Positions 7,386 through 13,149 of a DNA stretch of 13,159 nt are shown here, one piece after another; within the stretch, counting starts at the first letter, position 1; each line of letters opens with the position of its first letter. A program made the translations under genes and the position numbers. This DNA is from HGM13006 sp963650135 (GTDB taxonomy: Bacteria > Bacillota > Clostridia > Oscillospirales > Oscillospiraceae): contig CAVJLG010000007.1 in NCBI GenBank assembly GCA_963650135.1, positions 1-13,159 of the forward strand, in the 5' to 3' direction. The notes below the pieces were generated by a model. The model did not search any database and had not been told where the DNA came from. It saw nothing but the letters and a program-made list of their open reading frames with translations.

Positions 7386-7489
7386 TCTGACGAGAGAATT
7401 TGCGTCAGAAAAAGGTGGAAAACCGCAGACATACTTTGTGTATTTCAAGGTTTTCCTAACGCATTTCTGGCGAAAAGAATCCGTCAGAA
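7386..7489 (+). repeat. Two related hairpins between the two peptidoglycan-binding genes
   Basis: Hairpin 1 pairs TCTGACG (7386-7392) with CGTCAGA (7403-7409), loop 10. Hairpin 2 pairs TTCTGGCG (7465-7472) with CGTCAGAA (7482-7489), loop 9, one G-U pair. The stems share sequence, and each is followed by CCGCAGAC within 20 bases. Neither has a T-tract, so they are not ordinary terminators. They lie in the 210-base gap between 7333 and 7544. Confidence 0.55.
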
Positions 7490-7543
7490 TCCGCAGACGC
7501 AATTGGGCGGTGTTGTCCCAAAAAGAAAGGAGGACTCCACGTT

Positions 7544-8080
7544 ATGCAGGAGGACCCCATCATGAACGTCCCCATCCGCAGCCTGCAACTGATGCTGCGC
7601 ACCCTGTCGTTTCTGGACAGCGACTACCCCAGCCTGATCCCCGACGGCATCTTCGGCACCGCCACCGCCGGGGCCGTCTCCACCTTCCAGGGGAAGCACG
7701 GCCTCCCGGTGACCGGCATCGCCGACCAGGCCACCCATGCCGCCATCGTCCGGGCCTATGAAGCCGCCCTGCCCCGGCTCATCCCTGCCGAGGCCCCGAT
7801 TGCCTGGTTCCCGGCGGAGCTGCACGTTGCCCCGGGCCAGAGCCACCCCCATGTGTTCCTGGTTCAGGGGATGCTGGCGGCCCTGAACAGCACCTACCCC
7901 CAGCTCCCCCTCCCCGCCCTCACCGGACGAATCGACGAGCAGACCGAGGCCGCCCTCCGCGCCGTCCAGTCCCTCCATGGTGCGCCGGTCACGGGGATTC
8001 TGGACGGCGGGACGTATAACCTGCTGGCACGGCTGTACCGGGGGAGCAGCGAGCGGAATTTGGAGCCGGGGTGCGGGTGA
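7544..8080 (+). CDS. Peptidoglycan-binding protein with two PG_binding_1 repeats
   Basis: 178 residues, made almost wholly of two peptidoglycan-binding repeats: about 10-70 (LQLMLRTLSFLDSDYPS..DGIFGTATAGAVSTFQ) and about 103-165 (VFLVQGMLAALNSTYPQ..GRIDEQTEAALRAVQ). There is no catalytic domain, signal peptide or membrane segment. The repeats resemble those of the SleC-like protein 210 bases upstream in the same direction, so the two may share a peptidoglycan target in the spore. Two starts are plausible: ATG at 7544 with AGGAGG ten bases upstream, or ATG at 7562 with another AGGAGG eight bases upstream, giving 172 residues. No terminator is evident downstream. The function beyond glycan binding is unknown. 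Confidence 0.8.
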   Translation: MQEDPIMNVPIRSLQLMLRTLSFLDSDYPSLIPDGIFGTATAGAVSTFQGKHGLPVTGIADQATHAAIVRAYEAALPRLIPAEAPIAWFPAELHVAPGQSHPHVFLVQGMLAALNSTYPQLPLPALTGRIDEQTEAALRAVQSLHGAPVTGILDGGTYNLLARLYRGSSERNLEPGCG

Positions 8081-8106
8081 AGCATTTTCCATCTATATAC
8101 ACCCCA

Positions 8107-8135
8107 TTGACAAATTCTCTCAGAATACATACAAT
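8107..8135 (+). promoter_or_regulatory. Sigma-A promoter P1 upstream of hicA
   Basis: A perfect -35 TTGACA (8107-8112) and -10 TACAAT (8130-8135) with a 17-base spacer. It lies about 105 bases upstream of hicA and about 80 bases upstream of a second promoter. No gene lies in the intervening bases. Confidence 0.6.
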
Positions 8136-8186
8136 AGACGTAAGAAATTGACCGGAAACTCATTCCTTCTTTCTCACGCCGATTCA

Positions 8187-8215
8187 TTGACACACGTATA
8201 AGCACGTGCTATAAT
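8187..8215 (+). promoter_or_regulatory. Consensus sigma-A promoter P2 of hicAB with internal palindrome
   Basis: TTGACA (8187-8192) and TATAAT (8210-8215) have a 17-base spacer, a full match to the sigma-A consensus. The perfect 10-base palindrome AGCACGTGCT (8201-8210) runs through the end of the spacer into the -10 box. A bound repressor there would block transcription. This fits autorepression by the ribbon-helix-helix tail of HicB, which is inferred, not shown. Confidence 0.75.
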
Positions 8216-8240
8216 AGGAACACAACAGAGGTGATCCCCC

Positions 8241-8429
8241 ATGCCGATGACAGCAAAACAGATGCTAAAGCTTCTTCAAGACAATGGCTACGTTGTCGTT
8301 GGCGTCAATGGCTCCCATCACAAGCTCCGAAATCCGGAAACCGGTACCACAATCATCGTGCCGGTTCACGCCAAAGACCTCGGCAAAGGGCTCGAAGCCA
8401 AAATTCTGAAACAAGCGGGTCTGAAATGA
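8241..8429 (+). CDS. hicA: Type II toxin HicA, mRNA interferase
   Basis: The 62-residue protein MPMTAKQMLKLLQDNGY...GSHHKLRNPETG...VPVHAKDLGKGLEAKILKQAGL has the full HicA pattern of a small double-stranded-RNA-binding fold. The conserved histidine of GSH (H26) is the expected catalytic residue for mRNA cleavage. The end motif KGLEAKILKQAGL is typical of the family. GAGGTGAT lies 6 bases before the ATG. The antitoxin gene follows after a 39-base gap, the usual toxin-first order for HicAB. Confidence 0.93.
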   Translation: MPMTAKQMLKLLQDNGYVVVGVNGSHHKLRNPETGTTIIVPVHAKDLGKGLEAKILKQAGLK

Positions 8430-8468
8430 TCCCTGCGCACCTCTGAATTCATAAAAGGAGAACCCATT

Positions 8469-8852
8469 ATGGCGCCCATTTATTATCCCGCTGTTTTCCA
8501 CAAAGAAGAAAACGGATATTCTGCGTGTGTTCCCGATCTTCCGGGCTGCTTCACTCAGGGAGCAACCATTCAGGAAACCCTGGCTATGCTCCAGGAGGCA
8601 ATCGGTCTGTATCTCGACGATGTTCCGGAGTATCCGAAGGCCACCGCACCAGAGCTGATCGACGTCCCCCAGGGAGATTTCCTTGTAATGGCGGAATTTG
8701 ATTCTCTGGCCTATCAGAAGAAATACAACAACAAGGCCGTGAAAAAAACGCTGACCATCCCCTCCTGGCTCAACGATCTGGCCAGAAATGCAAATCTGGA
8801 TTTTTCCAAAACACTGCAAGATGCGCTGAAAATGAAACTCGGCATCGGCTAA
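8469..8852 (+). CDS. hicB: Type II antitoxin HicB
   Basis: The protein is 127 residues long. The N-terminal HicB fold (IYYPAVFHKEENGYSACVPDLPGCFTQGATIQETLAMLQEAIGLYL) is a degenerate RNase-H-like domain that neutralises HicA. The C-terminal part from about residue 90 (KKTLTIPSWLNDLARNANLDF..LQDALKMKLG) is a ribbon-helix-helix DNA-binding domain, expected to repress the hicAB promoter. A GGAGA site precedes the ATG. A strong terminator closes the operon immediately downstream. The pair lies beside a tRNA array, a frequent place for horizontally acquired genes, but no integrase or repeat ends are seen. Confidence 0.93.
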   Translation: MAPIYYPAVFHKEENGYSACVPDLPGCFTQGATIQETLAMLQEAIGLYLDDVPEYPKATAPELIDVPQGDFLVMAEFDSLAYQKKYNNKAVKKTLTIPSWLNDLARNANLDFSKTLQDALKMKLGIG

Positions 8853-8860
8853 CCCCACGC

Positions 8861-8900
8861 AAAACGGCCCCGTATCCCCCCCGGATACGGAGCCGTTTTT
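8861..8900 (+). terminator. Rho-independent terminator of hicAB, possibly bidirectional
   Basis: A long GC-rich hairpin (AAACGGC-CCGTATCC / GGATACGG-GCCGTTTTT) begins nine bases after the hicB stop and ends in five Ts. The other strand also ends in a T-tract, so it may help stop minus-strand transcription from the tRNA array. Confidence 0.85.
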
Positions 8901-8910
8901 CTATTTCCCC

Positions 8911-8945
8911 AAAAAACAAAAAACCCCGAAACTTTCGTTTCGAGG
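8911..8945 (-). terminator. Rho-independent terminator of the tRNA array
   Basis: On the minus strand CCTCGAAAC-GAAA-GTTTCGGGG (8945-8924) forms a 9-bp stem (one G-U) with a GAAA loop. A T-rich tract TTTTTTTGTTTTTT follows to 8911. It lies 14 bases past the 3' end of tRNA-Lys. Confidence 0.88.
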
Positions 8946-8958
8946 AAAAGTCGGCAGA

Positions 8959-9034
8959 TGGTGACCCGCCGGGGAATCGAACCCCGGACACCCTGCTTAA
9001 AAGGCAGGTGCTCTACCGACTGAGCTAGCGGATC
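8959..9034 (-). tRNA. tRNA-Lys (TTT)
   Basis: A 76-base cloverleaf. The acceptor GATCCGC pairs with GCGGGTC, and CCA is encoded. The anticodon stem-loop is CCTGC-CTTTTAA-GCAGG, so the anticodon is TTT. The T loop is GGGGTTCGATTCCCC. It is the last gene in the array. Confidence 0.95.
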
Positions 9035-9039
9035 AGGTC

Positions 9040-9115
9040 TGGCAGGGATGGCGGGACTCGAACCCACGGTTCCAGAGTCAAAGTCTGGTGCCTTAACCGA
9101 CTTGGCCACATCCCT
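9040..9115 (-). tRNA. tRNA-Gln (TTG)
   Basis: A 76-base cloverleaf. The acceptor AGGGATG pairs with CATCCCT, followed by G and an encoded CCA. The anticodon stem-loop is CCAGA-CTTTGAC-TCTGG, anticodon TTG. It is separated from tRNA-Lys by only five bases, so the two are certainly co-transcribed. Confidence 0.94.
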
Positions 9116-9155
9116 AAATGCAAACCGGCAGCATCAAACACCGCGATAAAAGAAG

Positions 9156-9233
9156 TGGGGTGAGTAATCGGATTCGAACCGACGGTCTCCAGAGCCACAA
9201 TCTGGCGCTTTAACCAGCTAAGCTATACCCACC
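9156..9233 (-). tRNA. tRNA-His (GTG)
   Basis: The acceptor GTGGGTA pairs with TACTCAC, with the extra G at position -1 opposite C73, the identity mark of histidine tRNA, and an encoded CCA. The anticodon stem-loop is CCAGA-TTGTGGC-TCTGG, anticodon GTG. Length 78 bases including G-1 and CCA. Confidence 0.95.
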
Positions 9234-9267
9234 ATATTCTTCTTTCTGCAACCAATAGAGGCTGCCT

Positions 9268-9344
9268 TGGTACGCCAAGAGGGACTCGAACCCCCGACCT
9301 ACTGCTTAGAAGGCAGTTGCTCTATCCAGCTGAGCTATTGGCGC
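9268..9344 (-). tRNA. tRNA-Arg (TCT)
   Basis: A 77-base cloverleaf. The acceptor GCGCCAA pairs with TTGGCGT (one G-U), and CCA is encoded. The anticodon stem-loop is ACTGC-CTTCTAA-GCAGT, anticodon TCT, which reads AGA/AGG arginine codons. Confidence 0.95.
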
Positions 9345-9350
9345 AGATCA

Positions 9351-9425
9351 TGGAGCGGGTGATGGGAATCGAACCCACACAACCAGCTTGGAAGGCTGGG
9401 ATTCTAGCCATTGAACTACACCCGC
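9351..9425 (-). tRNA. tRNA-Gly (TCC)
   Basis: A 75-base cloverleaf, first in the array. The acceptor GCGGGTG pairs with CACCCGC, then T and an encoded CCA. The anticodon stem-loop is CCAGC-CTTCCAA-GCTGG, anticodon TCC. Six bases separate it from tRNA-Arg. Confidence 0.95.
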
Positions 9426-9427
9426 AT

Positions 9428-9447
9428 AGGGCTGAAATGTCAGCCCT
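9428..9447 (-). other. Leader hairpin at the start of the tRNA transcript
   Basis: AGGGCTG (9447-9441 on the minus strand) pairs with CAGCCCT (9434-9428) over a 6-nt loop. It begins at or within a few bases of the predicted transcription start and ends three bases before tRNA-Gly. It may shield the primary 5' end or guide processing; this is inferred. Confidence 0.5.
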
Positions 9448-9450
9448 AAG

Positions 9451-9479
9451 ATAGTACCATACGCACCCTATTTTGTCAA
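9451..9479 (-). promoter_or_regulatory. Sigma-A promoter of the tRNA array with AT-rich upstream element
   Basis: On the minus strand TTGACA (9479-9474), a 17-base spacer and TACTAT (9456-9451). Immediately upstream (about 9485-9512) is an A/T-rich stretch with AAATTTT and AAAAAATTT, of the kind that acts as an UP element at strong stable-RNA promoters. It drives the five tRNA genes. Confidence 0.85.
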
Positions 9480-9526
9480 GCACAAATTTTTTACTCCAGT
9501 AAAATTTTCGTATTTTTCAGCGCCAA

Positions 9527-10699
9527 TCACCAGATGCCGAGAACCCAGCCCTTGAGATACAATGCCGACTCCTCCCCAATGGCCGCCGGATGGTCCCGGG
9601 ACTGCATCACCTCGCGGATGAGCCTGACCTGCCGCCCGCTGTCCTTCGCCGCCTCCCGGAGCATCTTCAAAAACAGCTCCTTGGTCATAAACTGGCTGCA
9701 CGAGCAGGTCAACATAAAACCTCCGGATTTCACCAGCTTCATGCACCGGTAATTGAGCTCCTTATAGCCCTTATACGCCGACTCCAGCACCCGTCTCGAC
9801 TTGGCAAACGCCGGGGGATCGAGAATCACCACATCGTATTCCTTCCCCGCCTCGCAGGATTCCTTCGCCAGGTCGAATACGTTGCAGCAGATGGTGTTCA
9901 CGGTATTCAGCCCATTGAGCTTTGCGTTCTCTCTGACCAGCTCCAGGGCCGATTCCGACACGTCCACCGCGTCCACGGATTTCGCCCCATACAGCCCCGC
10001 ATGAATCGAAAATCCTCCGCTGCAACAGCACAAATCCAATACCGTTTTCCCGTTGACATAATCTTTCAGGATGCCCCGGTTCTCCTGCTGATCCAGGAAA
10101 TGCCCGGTCTTCTGCCCATTCGGAATGCTCACCAGCATCCGCGCATCGTGCTCCCGGATTTCGATCTTCTCCGGGACCTCGCCGTAGACGCATTTCTTGA
10201 TCTGTTGCAGGCCCTCCTTCTCCCGGACAGGCAAATCGTCCCGCTCGTAAATCCCCTTGGGCTGGAACAATTCGATCAAAATCTCCAGAATCTCCGATTT
10301 CCACTGCTCCAGGCCCAGGGATACCATTTGAAACGAGAGATAATCTCCAAATTTATCCACTGTCAGCCCCGGCAGTCCGTCAGAATCCCCGAACACCACC
10401 CGGCAGGCGTCCGTCAGCCCGATGGACTTCCGGTATTCCCAGGCCCGGGTGAGCCGTCTCCGGAAGAATTCCCGGTCAATCTCCTCATTTTTATCCCGGG
10501 TCAGCACCCGCACGACGATTTTGCTCTTGCTGTTAAAAAAGCCCTTGGCGCAGAACCGGCGGCGGCTGTCCAATACCGTCACCACATCGCCGTCCCGGCA
10601 GGTGTCGGTGCACCAGTCGATTTCGTTGTCGTAAATCCACAGGGAGCCTTTTTCGATGTCCTGCTCCTCGCCCCGGTTCAGGCAAACCTGTTTCTCCAT
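9527..10699 (-). CDS. Class I SAM-dependent rRNA methyltransferase, RlmI-like
   Basis: 390 residues. The N-terminal part (about 1-70, with LNRGEEQDIEKGSLWIYDNEI) is a PUA-type RNA-binding domain. The middle carries the family segment GQKTGHFLDQQENR (195-208). The Rossmann domain follows: motif I VLDLCCCSGGF (220-230), acidic residue after the second strand (VDAVDVS), motif IV VILDPPAFAKS (291-301), and TCSCS (331-335), whose cysteine fits the catalytic cysteine of RNA m5C methyltransferases. RlmI of E. coli makes m5C in 23S rRNA; the target here is inferred from family. The ATG directly follows the pyrB stop (TAAATG) with AAGGAG inside the end of pyrB, so expression is coupled. Three adjacent cysteines in motif I are unusual. 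Confidence 0.9.
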   Translation of the reverse strand: MEKQVCLNRGEEQDIEKGSLWIYDNEIDWCTDTCRDGDVVTVLDSRRRFCAKGFFNSKSKIVVRVLTRDKNEEIDREFFRRRLTRAWEYRKSIGLTDACRVVFGDSDGLPGLTVDKFGDYLSFQMVSLGLEQWKSEILEILIELFQPKGIYERDDLPVREKEGLQQIKKCVYGEVPEKIEIREHDARMLVSIPNGQKTGHFLDQQENRGILKDYVNGKTVLDLCCCSGGFSIHAGLYGAKSVDAVDVSESALELVRENAKLNGLNTVNTICCNVFDLAKESCEAGKEYDVVILDPPAFAKSRRVLESAYKGYKELNYRCMKLVKSGGFMLTCSCSQFMTKELFLKMLREAAKDSGRQVRLIREVMQSRDHPAAIGEESALYLKGWVLGIW

Positions 10700-11764
10700 T
10701 TAAATCTCCTTATCGCAGAACGCGCAGCAGCACTTCCCGCCGGTGGTCTTTGTGAGAGGCGGCAGATACAGCTCCGTCTGGGTGATGCACCGGGGATTAT
10801 GGCAGAGGGGCTTGGTGCCGATCTCCTGGGGCGCGGGCCTCTGTCTCCCATGCTGCTTCACAATGGTCAGCAGCAGCGCCATACGGGCAAACATGCCGTA
10901 CCGGGCTTGGTCAAAATACACGGCCCTGGGGTCCTCGTCCACGTCCTGGGTGATCTCGTCCACCCGGGGCAGCGGATGCATGATTAAGAGGTCCTTCTTC
11001 GCCGTCCGCAGCTTGCCGCGGCTCAGCACATAAACGCCCTTTAAGCGATCATATTCCAGCGGGTCCGTGAACCGCTCCCGCTGAATCCGGGTCATATACA
11101 GCACGTCCAGCTGGGGCATGGTGGCCTCCAGGTTTGTAACTTCTACAAATTTCAGGCCCTTTGCTTTCATAAATTCCACCATATACCCGGGAATCGCCAG
11201 GTCTCTGGGGGCGATCAGGTAGAACCGAATCCCCGGGAACATGGCCAGCGCTTTAATCAGGGAATGCACCGTGCGCCCGTTTTTGAGGTCGCCGCACAGG
11301 CCCACATTCAGGTCCCGGATTTCGCCGCGCAGGGTGGCAATGGTGGTCAGGTCGGCCAAGGTCTGGGTGGGATGCATGTGCCCGCCGTCGCCCGCGTTGA
11401 TGACAGGCACGTCGGCATACAGGCTGGCGGCCTTGGCAGCGCCCTCGGTGGGGGTGCGCATCACGATCACATCCGCATAGTTCGACACCATTTTAATGGT
11501 ATCCTTCAGGGTTTCGCCCTTGGAGGTGGACGAGGACTTGGGGTCCGCAAAGCCGAATACGCTGCCCCCCAGCCGCATCATGGCCGTTTGGAAGCTGAAA
11601 TTCGTCCGAGTGGATGGCTCAAAAAAAAGGCTTGCCATCACATCACCATGCAGCGCATCCACAAAATCCTTGGGATGAGCAATGATCTGACTGGCCAGCC
11701 CATACAGCTCGTTCCATTCCTCCAGCGAGAGGTCTTCAATGTCGATCAAATTCCTGAGTTTCAA
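10700..11764 (-). CDS. pyrB: Aspartate carbamoyltransferase with C-terminal PyrI-type zinc domain
   Basis: 354 residues. The first about 305 are a full catalytic chain for carbamoyl aspartate synthesis in the pyrimidine pathway. They contain FFEPSTRTNFSF (carbamoyl phosphate site), SSTSKGETLKD with the mobile-loop lysine, HMHPTQTLAD, GDLKNGRTVHSL, TRIQRERF and HPLPRVDEI. The closest style is the E. coli-type chain that binds PyrI. The tail from about 306 has C321-x4-C326 and C347-x2-C350 (CHNPRCI..CAFCDKEI), matching the four-cysteine zinc domain of the regulatory chain PyrI (CPNSNCI..CKYCEKEF). The nucleotide-binding domain of PyrI is absent. The start is TTG (11762-11764), with AGGAGGG eight bases upstream and no better ATG. 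It is the first gene, followed without gap by the methyltransferase gene. Confidence 0.93.
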   Translation of the reverse strand: MKLRNLIDIEDLSLEEWNELYGLASQIIAHPKDFVDALHGDVMASLFFEPSTRTNFSFQTAMMRLGGSVFGFADPKSSSTSKGETLKDTIKMVSNYADVIVMRTPTEGAAKAASLYADVPVINAGDGGHMHPTQTLADLTTIATLRGEIRDLNVGLCGDLKNGRTVHSLIKALAMFPGIRFYLIAPRDLAIPGYMVEFMKAKGLKFVEVTNLEATMPQLDVLYMTRIQRERFTDPLEYDRLKGVYVLSRGKLRTAKKDLLIMHPLPRVDEITQDVDEDPRAVYFDQARYGMFARMALLLTIVKQHGRQRPAPQEIGTKPLCHNPRCITQTELYLPPLTKTTGGKCCCAFCDKEI

Positions 11765-11796
11765 CGGGACGCCCTCCTGTCAATTTATTTCGTGCT

Positions 11797-11825
11797 ATTC
11801 TACCACATTCTGCGCCGGAACACAA
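11797..11825 (-). promoter_or_regulatory. Sigma-A promoter of pyrB
   Basis: On the minus strand TTGTGT (11825-11820), a 17-base spacer, and TAGAAT (11802-11797) preceded by TGG, an extended -10. The leader is only about 25 bases, too short for a PyrR-type attenuator, and none is seen. Confidence 0.7.
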
Positions 11826-11835
11826 CCCCCGGGGC

Positions 11836-11864
11836 TTGATGATATTTCCGCCCCATGGTATACT
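11836..11864 (+). promoter_or_regulatory. Sigma-A promoter of the GNAT gene
   Basis: TTGATG (11836-11841), a 17-base spacer and TATACT (11859-11864). The expected start is near 11871, only about 11 bases before the ATG at 11882. The promoters here and for pyrB are back to back, with -35 boxes 10 bases apart. Confidence 0.72.
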
Positions 11865-11881
11865 GTTTTTGGTGATTATTC

Positions 11882-12541
11882 ATGAACAATATCCCTGTTT
11901 TTACCGCCCAAGGGGGCACCGCCACGCTGATTCTGCGGGAAATCCCCATCTCCGGCAAGGCCTACGTCCTCCTGCGCACGGTGCTGCCGGGGCAAGCGGA
12001 GAATTTGGTGGCGGAATGTGCGTCCTTTTGCCGGATGTGCGGGGCGGAGCAGATTTTCGCGGCCTGGGAGGACGGAGAACTCCCCTTCCTCTCCCCGGCT
12101 TACGACATTTACCTCCTGCATGTGGCAAAATCCGCGCTGCCGGAGGGCAAGCCGGTCACGCTTATCCCTATGGCCCCGGAGAACGACGCCATTTACCAGC
12201 GGATTTATAACCGGTGCTTTTTCCACGTCTCCCATGCCCTGAGCTATGACCGGGGGCAGATCGCGCGGATTTATCGGGAGCATCAAAGGGCGTTTTTGGC
12301 GCTGGATGAGGATGATAAGCCCTATGGCATTGGGGAGCTTCACGGGGATGAATTGGCGGCGATTGCGGTTTTGCCGAAATACCGGGGAATGGGGACGGAT
12401 TTGGCGGTTTCGCTGCTTCAGCTCTGCCCGGGGGAGGATTTGAGCGTTACGGTGGCTTCGGATAATGAGGCGGCGATGCATTTGTATGAGAAATTGGGGT
12501 TTCATTTAAGCGGAATTGAATCAAGGTGGTTTCAGGTTTAG
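11882..12541 (+). CDS. GNAT family N-acetyltransferase
   Basis: 219 residues, soluble. The acetyl-CoA-binding core is in the C-terminal half: ELAAIAVLPKYRGMGTDLAVSLL (157-179) holds the strand 4 and the R-G-x-G pyrophosphate loop. VTVASDNEAAMHLYEKLGFHLSG (189-211) holds the last conserved strand, helix and the Y/LGF motif. The N-terminal half (with CxxCG..QIFAAW at 50-61) is not recognisable and may bind the acceptor. Only a weak GGTGAT precedes the ATG, and the predicted leader is about 11 bases. The gene is transcribed divergently from pyrB and stands alone, ending right at a repeat block. The acceptor, whether a small molecule or protein, cannot be told. Confidence 0.85.
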   Translation: MNNIPVFTAQGGTATLILREIPISGKAYVLLRTVLPGQAENLVAECASFCRMCGAEQIFAAWEDGELPFLSPAYDIYLLHVAKSALPEGKPVTLIPMAPENDAIYQRIYNRCFFHVSHALSYDRGQIARIYREHQRAFLALDEDDKPYGIGELHGDELAAIAVLPKYRGMGTDLAVSLLQLCPGEDLSVTVASDNEAAMHLYEKLGFHLSGIESRWFQV

Positions 12542-12634
12542 GGTTTTGCGGGTTTACGGACCGCGGTGCTAATCCTACGCACTCCGTGGGCACCCCAAGG
12601 GTATTTGCTTCGCTTATCCCCTTGCCTCGGCGTG

Positions 12635-12684
12635 CTGCGCCGTGACGGCGGTGCGAAGCGTCGCCGGAGGAAGTGCCCTTGGAG
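12635..12684 (+). repeat. Intergenic repeat module, copy 2
   Basis: Matches bases 1-50 of the window at 48 of 50 positions on the same strand. It overlaps by four bases the end of the neighbouring 50-base module 12589-12638. Confidence 0.8.
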
Positions 12685-12724
12685 TGCGCTGCCAAGGTCA
12701 CGGTACTGCTTACGATTTTCTGAG

Positions 12725-12850
12725 GTCATTGCGAGGAGCACTAGTGCGACGTGGCAATCCGTTCTCCTTAACGTTTTGCGACTGAGCTGTGCGTACTATG
12801 GGGAATGCGGATTGCCACACCAGTGACATCGGTCACTGGCTCGCAATGAC
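12725..12850 (-). repeat. Cloverleaf-forming palindromic element, copy B
   Basis: Outer stem GTCATTGCGA (12725-12734) with TCGCAATGAC (12841-12850). Inner stem GTGGCAATCCG (12751-12761) with CGGATTGCCAC (12808-12818). Tips are GCACTAGTGC (12738-12747), a perfect palindrome, and CCAGTGAC-ATCG-GTCACTGG (12820-12839). The element is the reverse complement of 147-270 with scattered differences, and both tips remain paired although their sequences differ. Confidence 0.8.
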
Positions 12851-13081
12851 GGTGGAAACTTTGAAGACTTACGCAACCACCCGACTGTAAAGCTAGAACC
12901 ACGCTGGTTATTCTTTCAGTGCCAACGTTTTCGCCGCAGTTCGTGCAGTACAACAGAGTCCGTGGAAACAGTGTGCTTGCCACACGCCACGGACGGGCCT
13001 AATCGCGTCAATTGCACCAATGCGAATCCGTAGTAAGGTAAGTACGTCTCCCCTGGGGTCCCTATTAACTCCACGGGGGAT

Positions 13082-13105
13082 TCAAGGGGGCCGCAGCCCC
13101 CTTGA
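13082..13105. repeat. GC-rich hairpin
   Basis: TCAAGGGGGC-CGCA-GCCCCCTTGA is a 10-bp perfect stem with a 4-base loop (13082-13105). No gene ends close by on either strand within the window. On the plus strand it is followed by TTTGTCTTT, a weak T-tract. Confidence 0.6.
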
Positions 13106-13117
13106 TTTGTCTTTCTC

Positions 13118-13149
13118 CCCAATCTTTCTTCAAACAAAGAAAGATTGGG
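13118..13149. repeat. Long hairpin near the right end
   Basis: CCCAATCTTTCTT (13118-13130) pairs with AAGAAAGATTGGG (13137-13149) around a 6-base loop, a 13-bp perfect stem. It lies 13 bases from the preceding hairpin. Its stem has no T-tract on either side, and the gene it might serve lies beyond the window. Confidence 0.6.

Larger units (their letters stand above)
12545..12945 (-). repeat. Composite intergenic repeat block B, inverted relative to block A
   Basis: Read on the minus strand this block repeats the module order of 57-398: a divergent module (12945-12851), the cloverleaf element (12850-12725), and a 50-base module (12638-12589) matching 310-359 at 49 of 50 bases. An extra module (12635-12684) is inserted relative to block A; its partner is at 1-50. 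The similarity begins about four bases past the GNAT stop codon. No gene is supported between 12542 and the end of the window. Confidence 0.75.

Noticed and set aside
7410..7440. Sporulation promoter before the second peptidoglycan-binding gene (CATACTTT)
   Set aside because: Only 6 of 8 bases match the sigma-E -10, and no -35 lies at 14-15 bases upstream.
9483..9510. AT-rich hairpin after the methyltransferase gene as a terminator
   Set aside because: The stem is nearly all A/T and weak. The position directly upstream of the tRNA promoter fits an UP element better.
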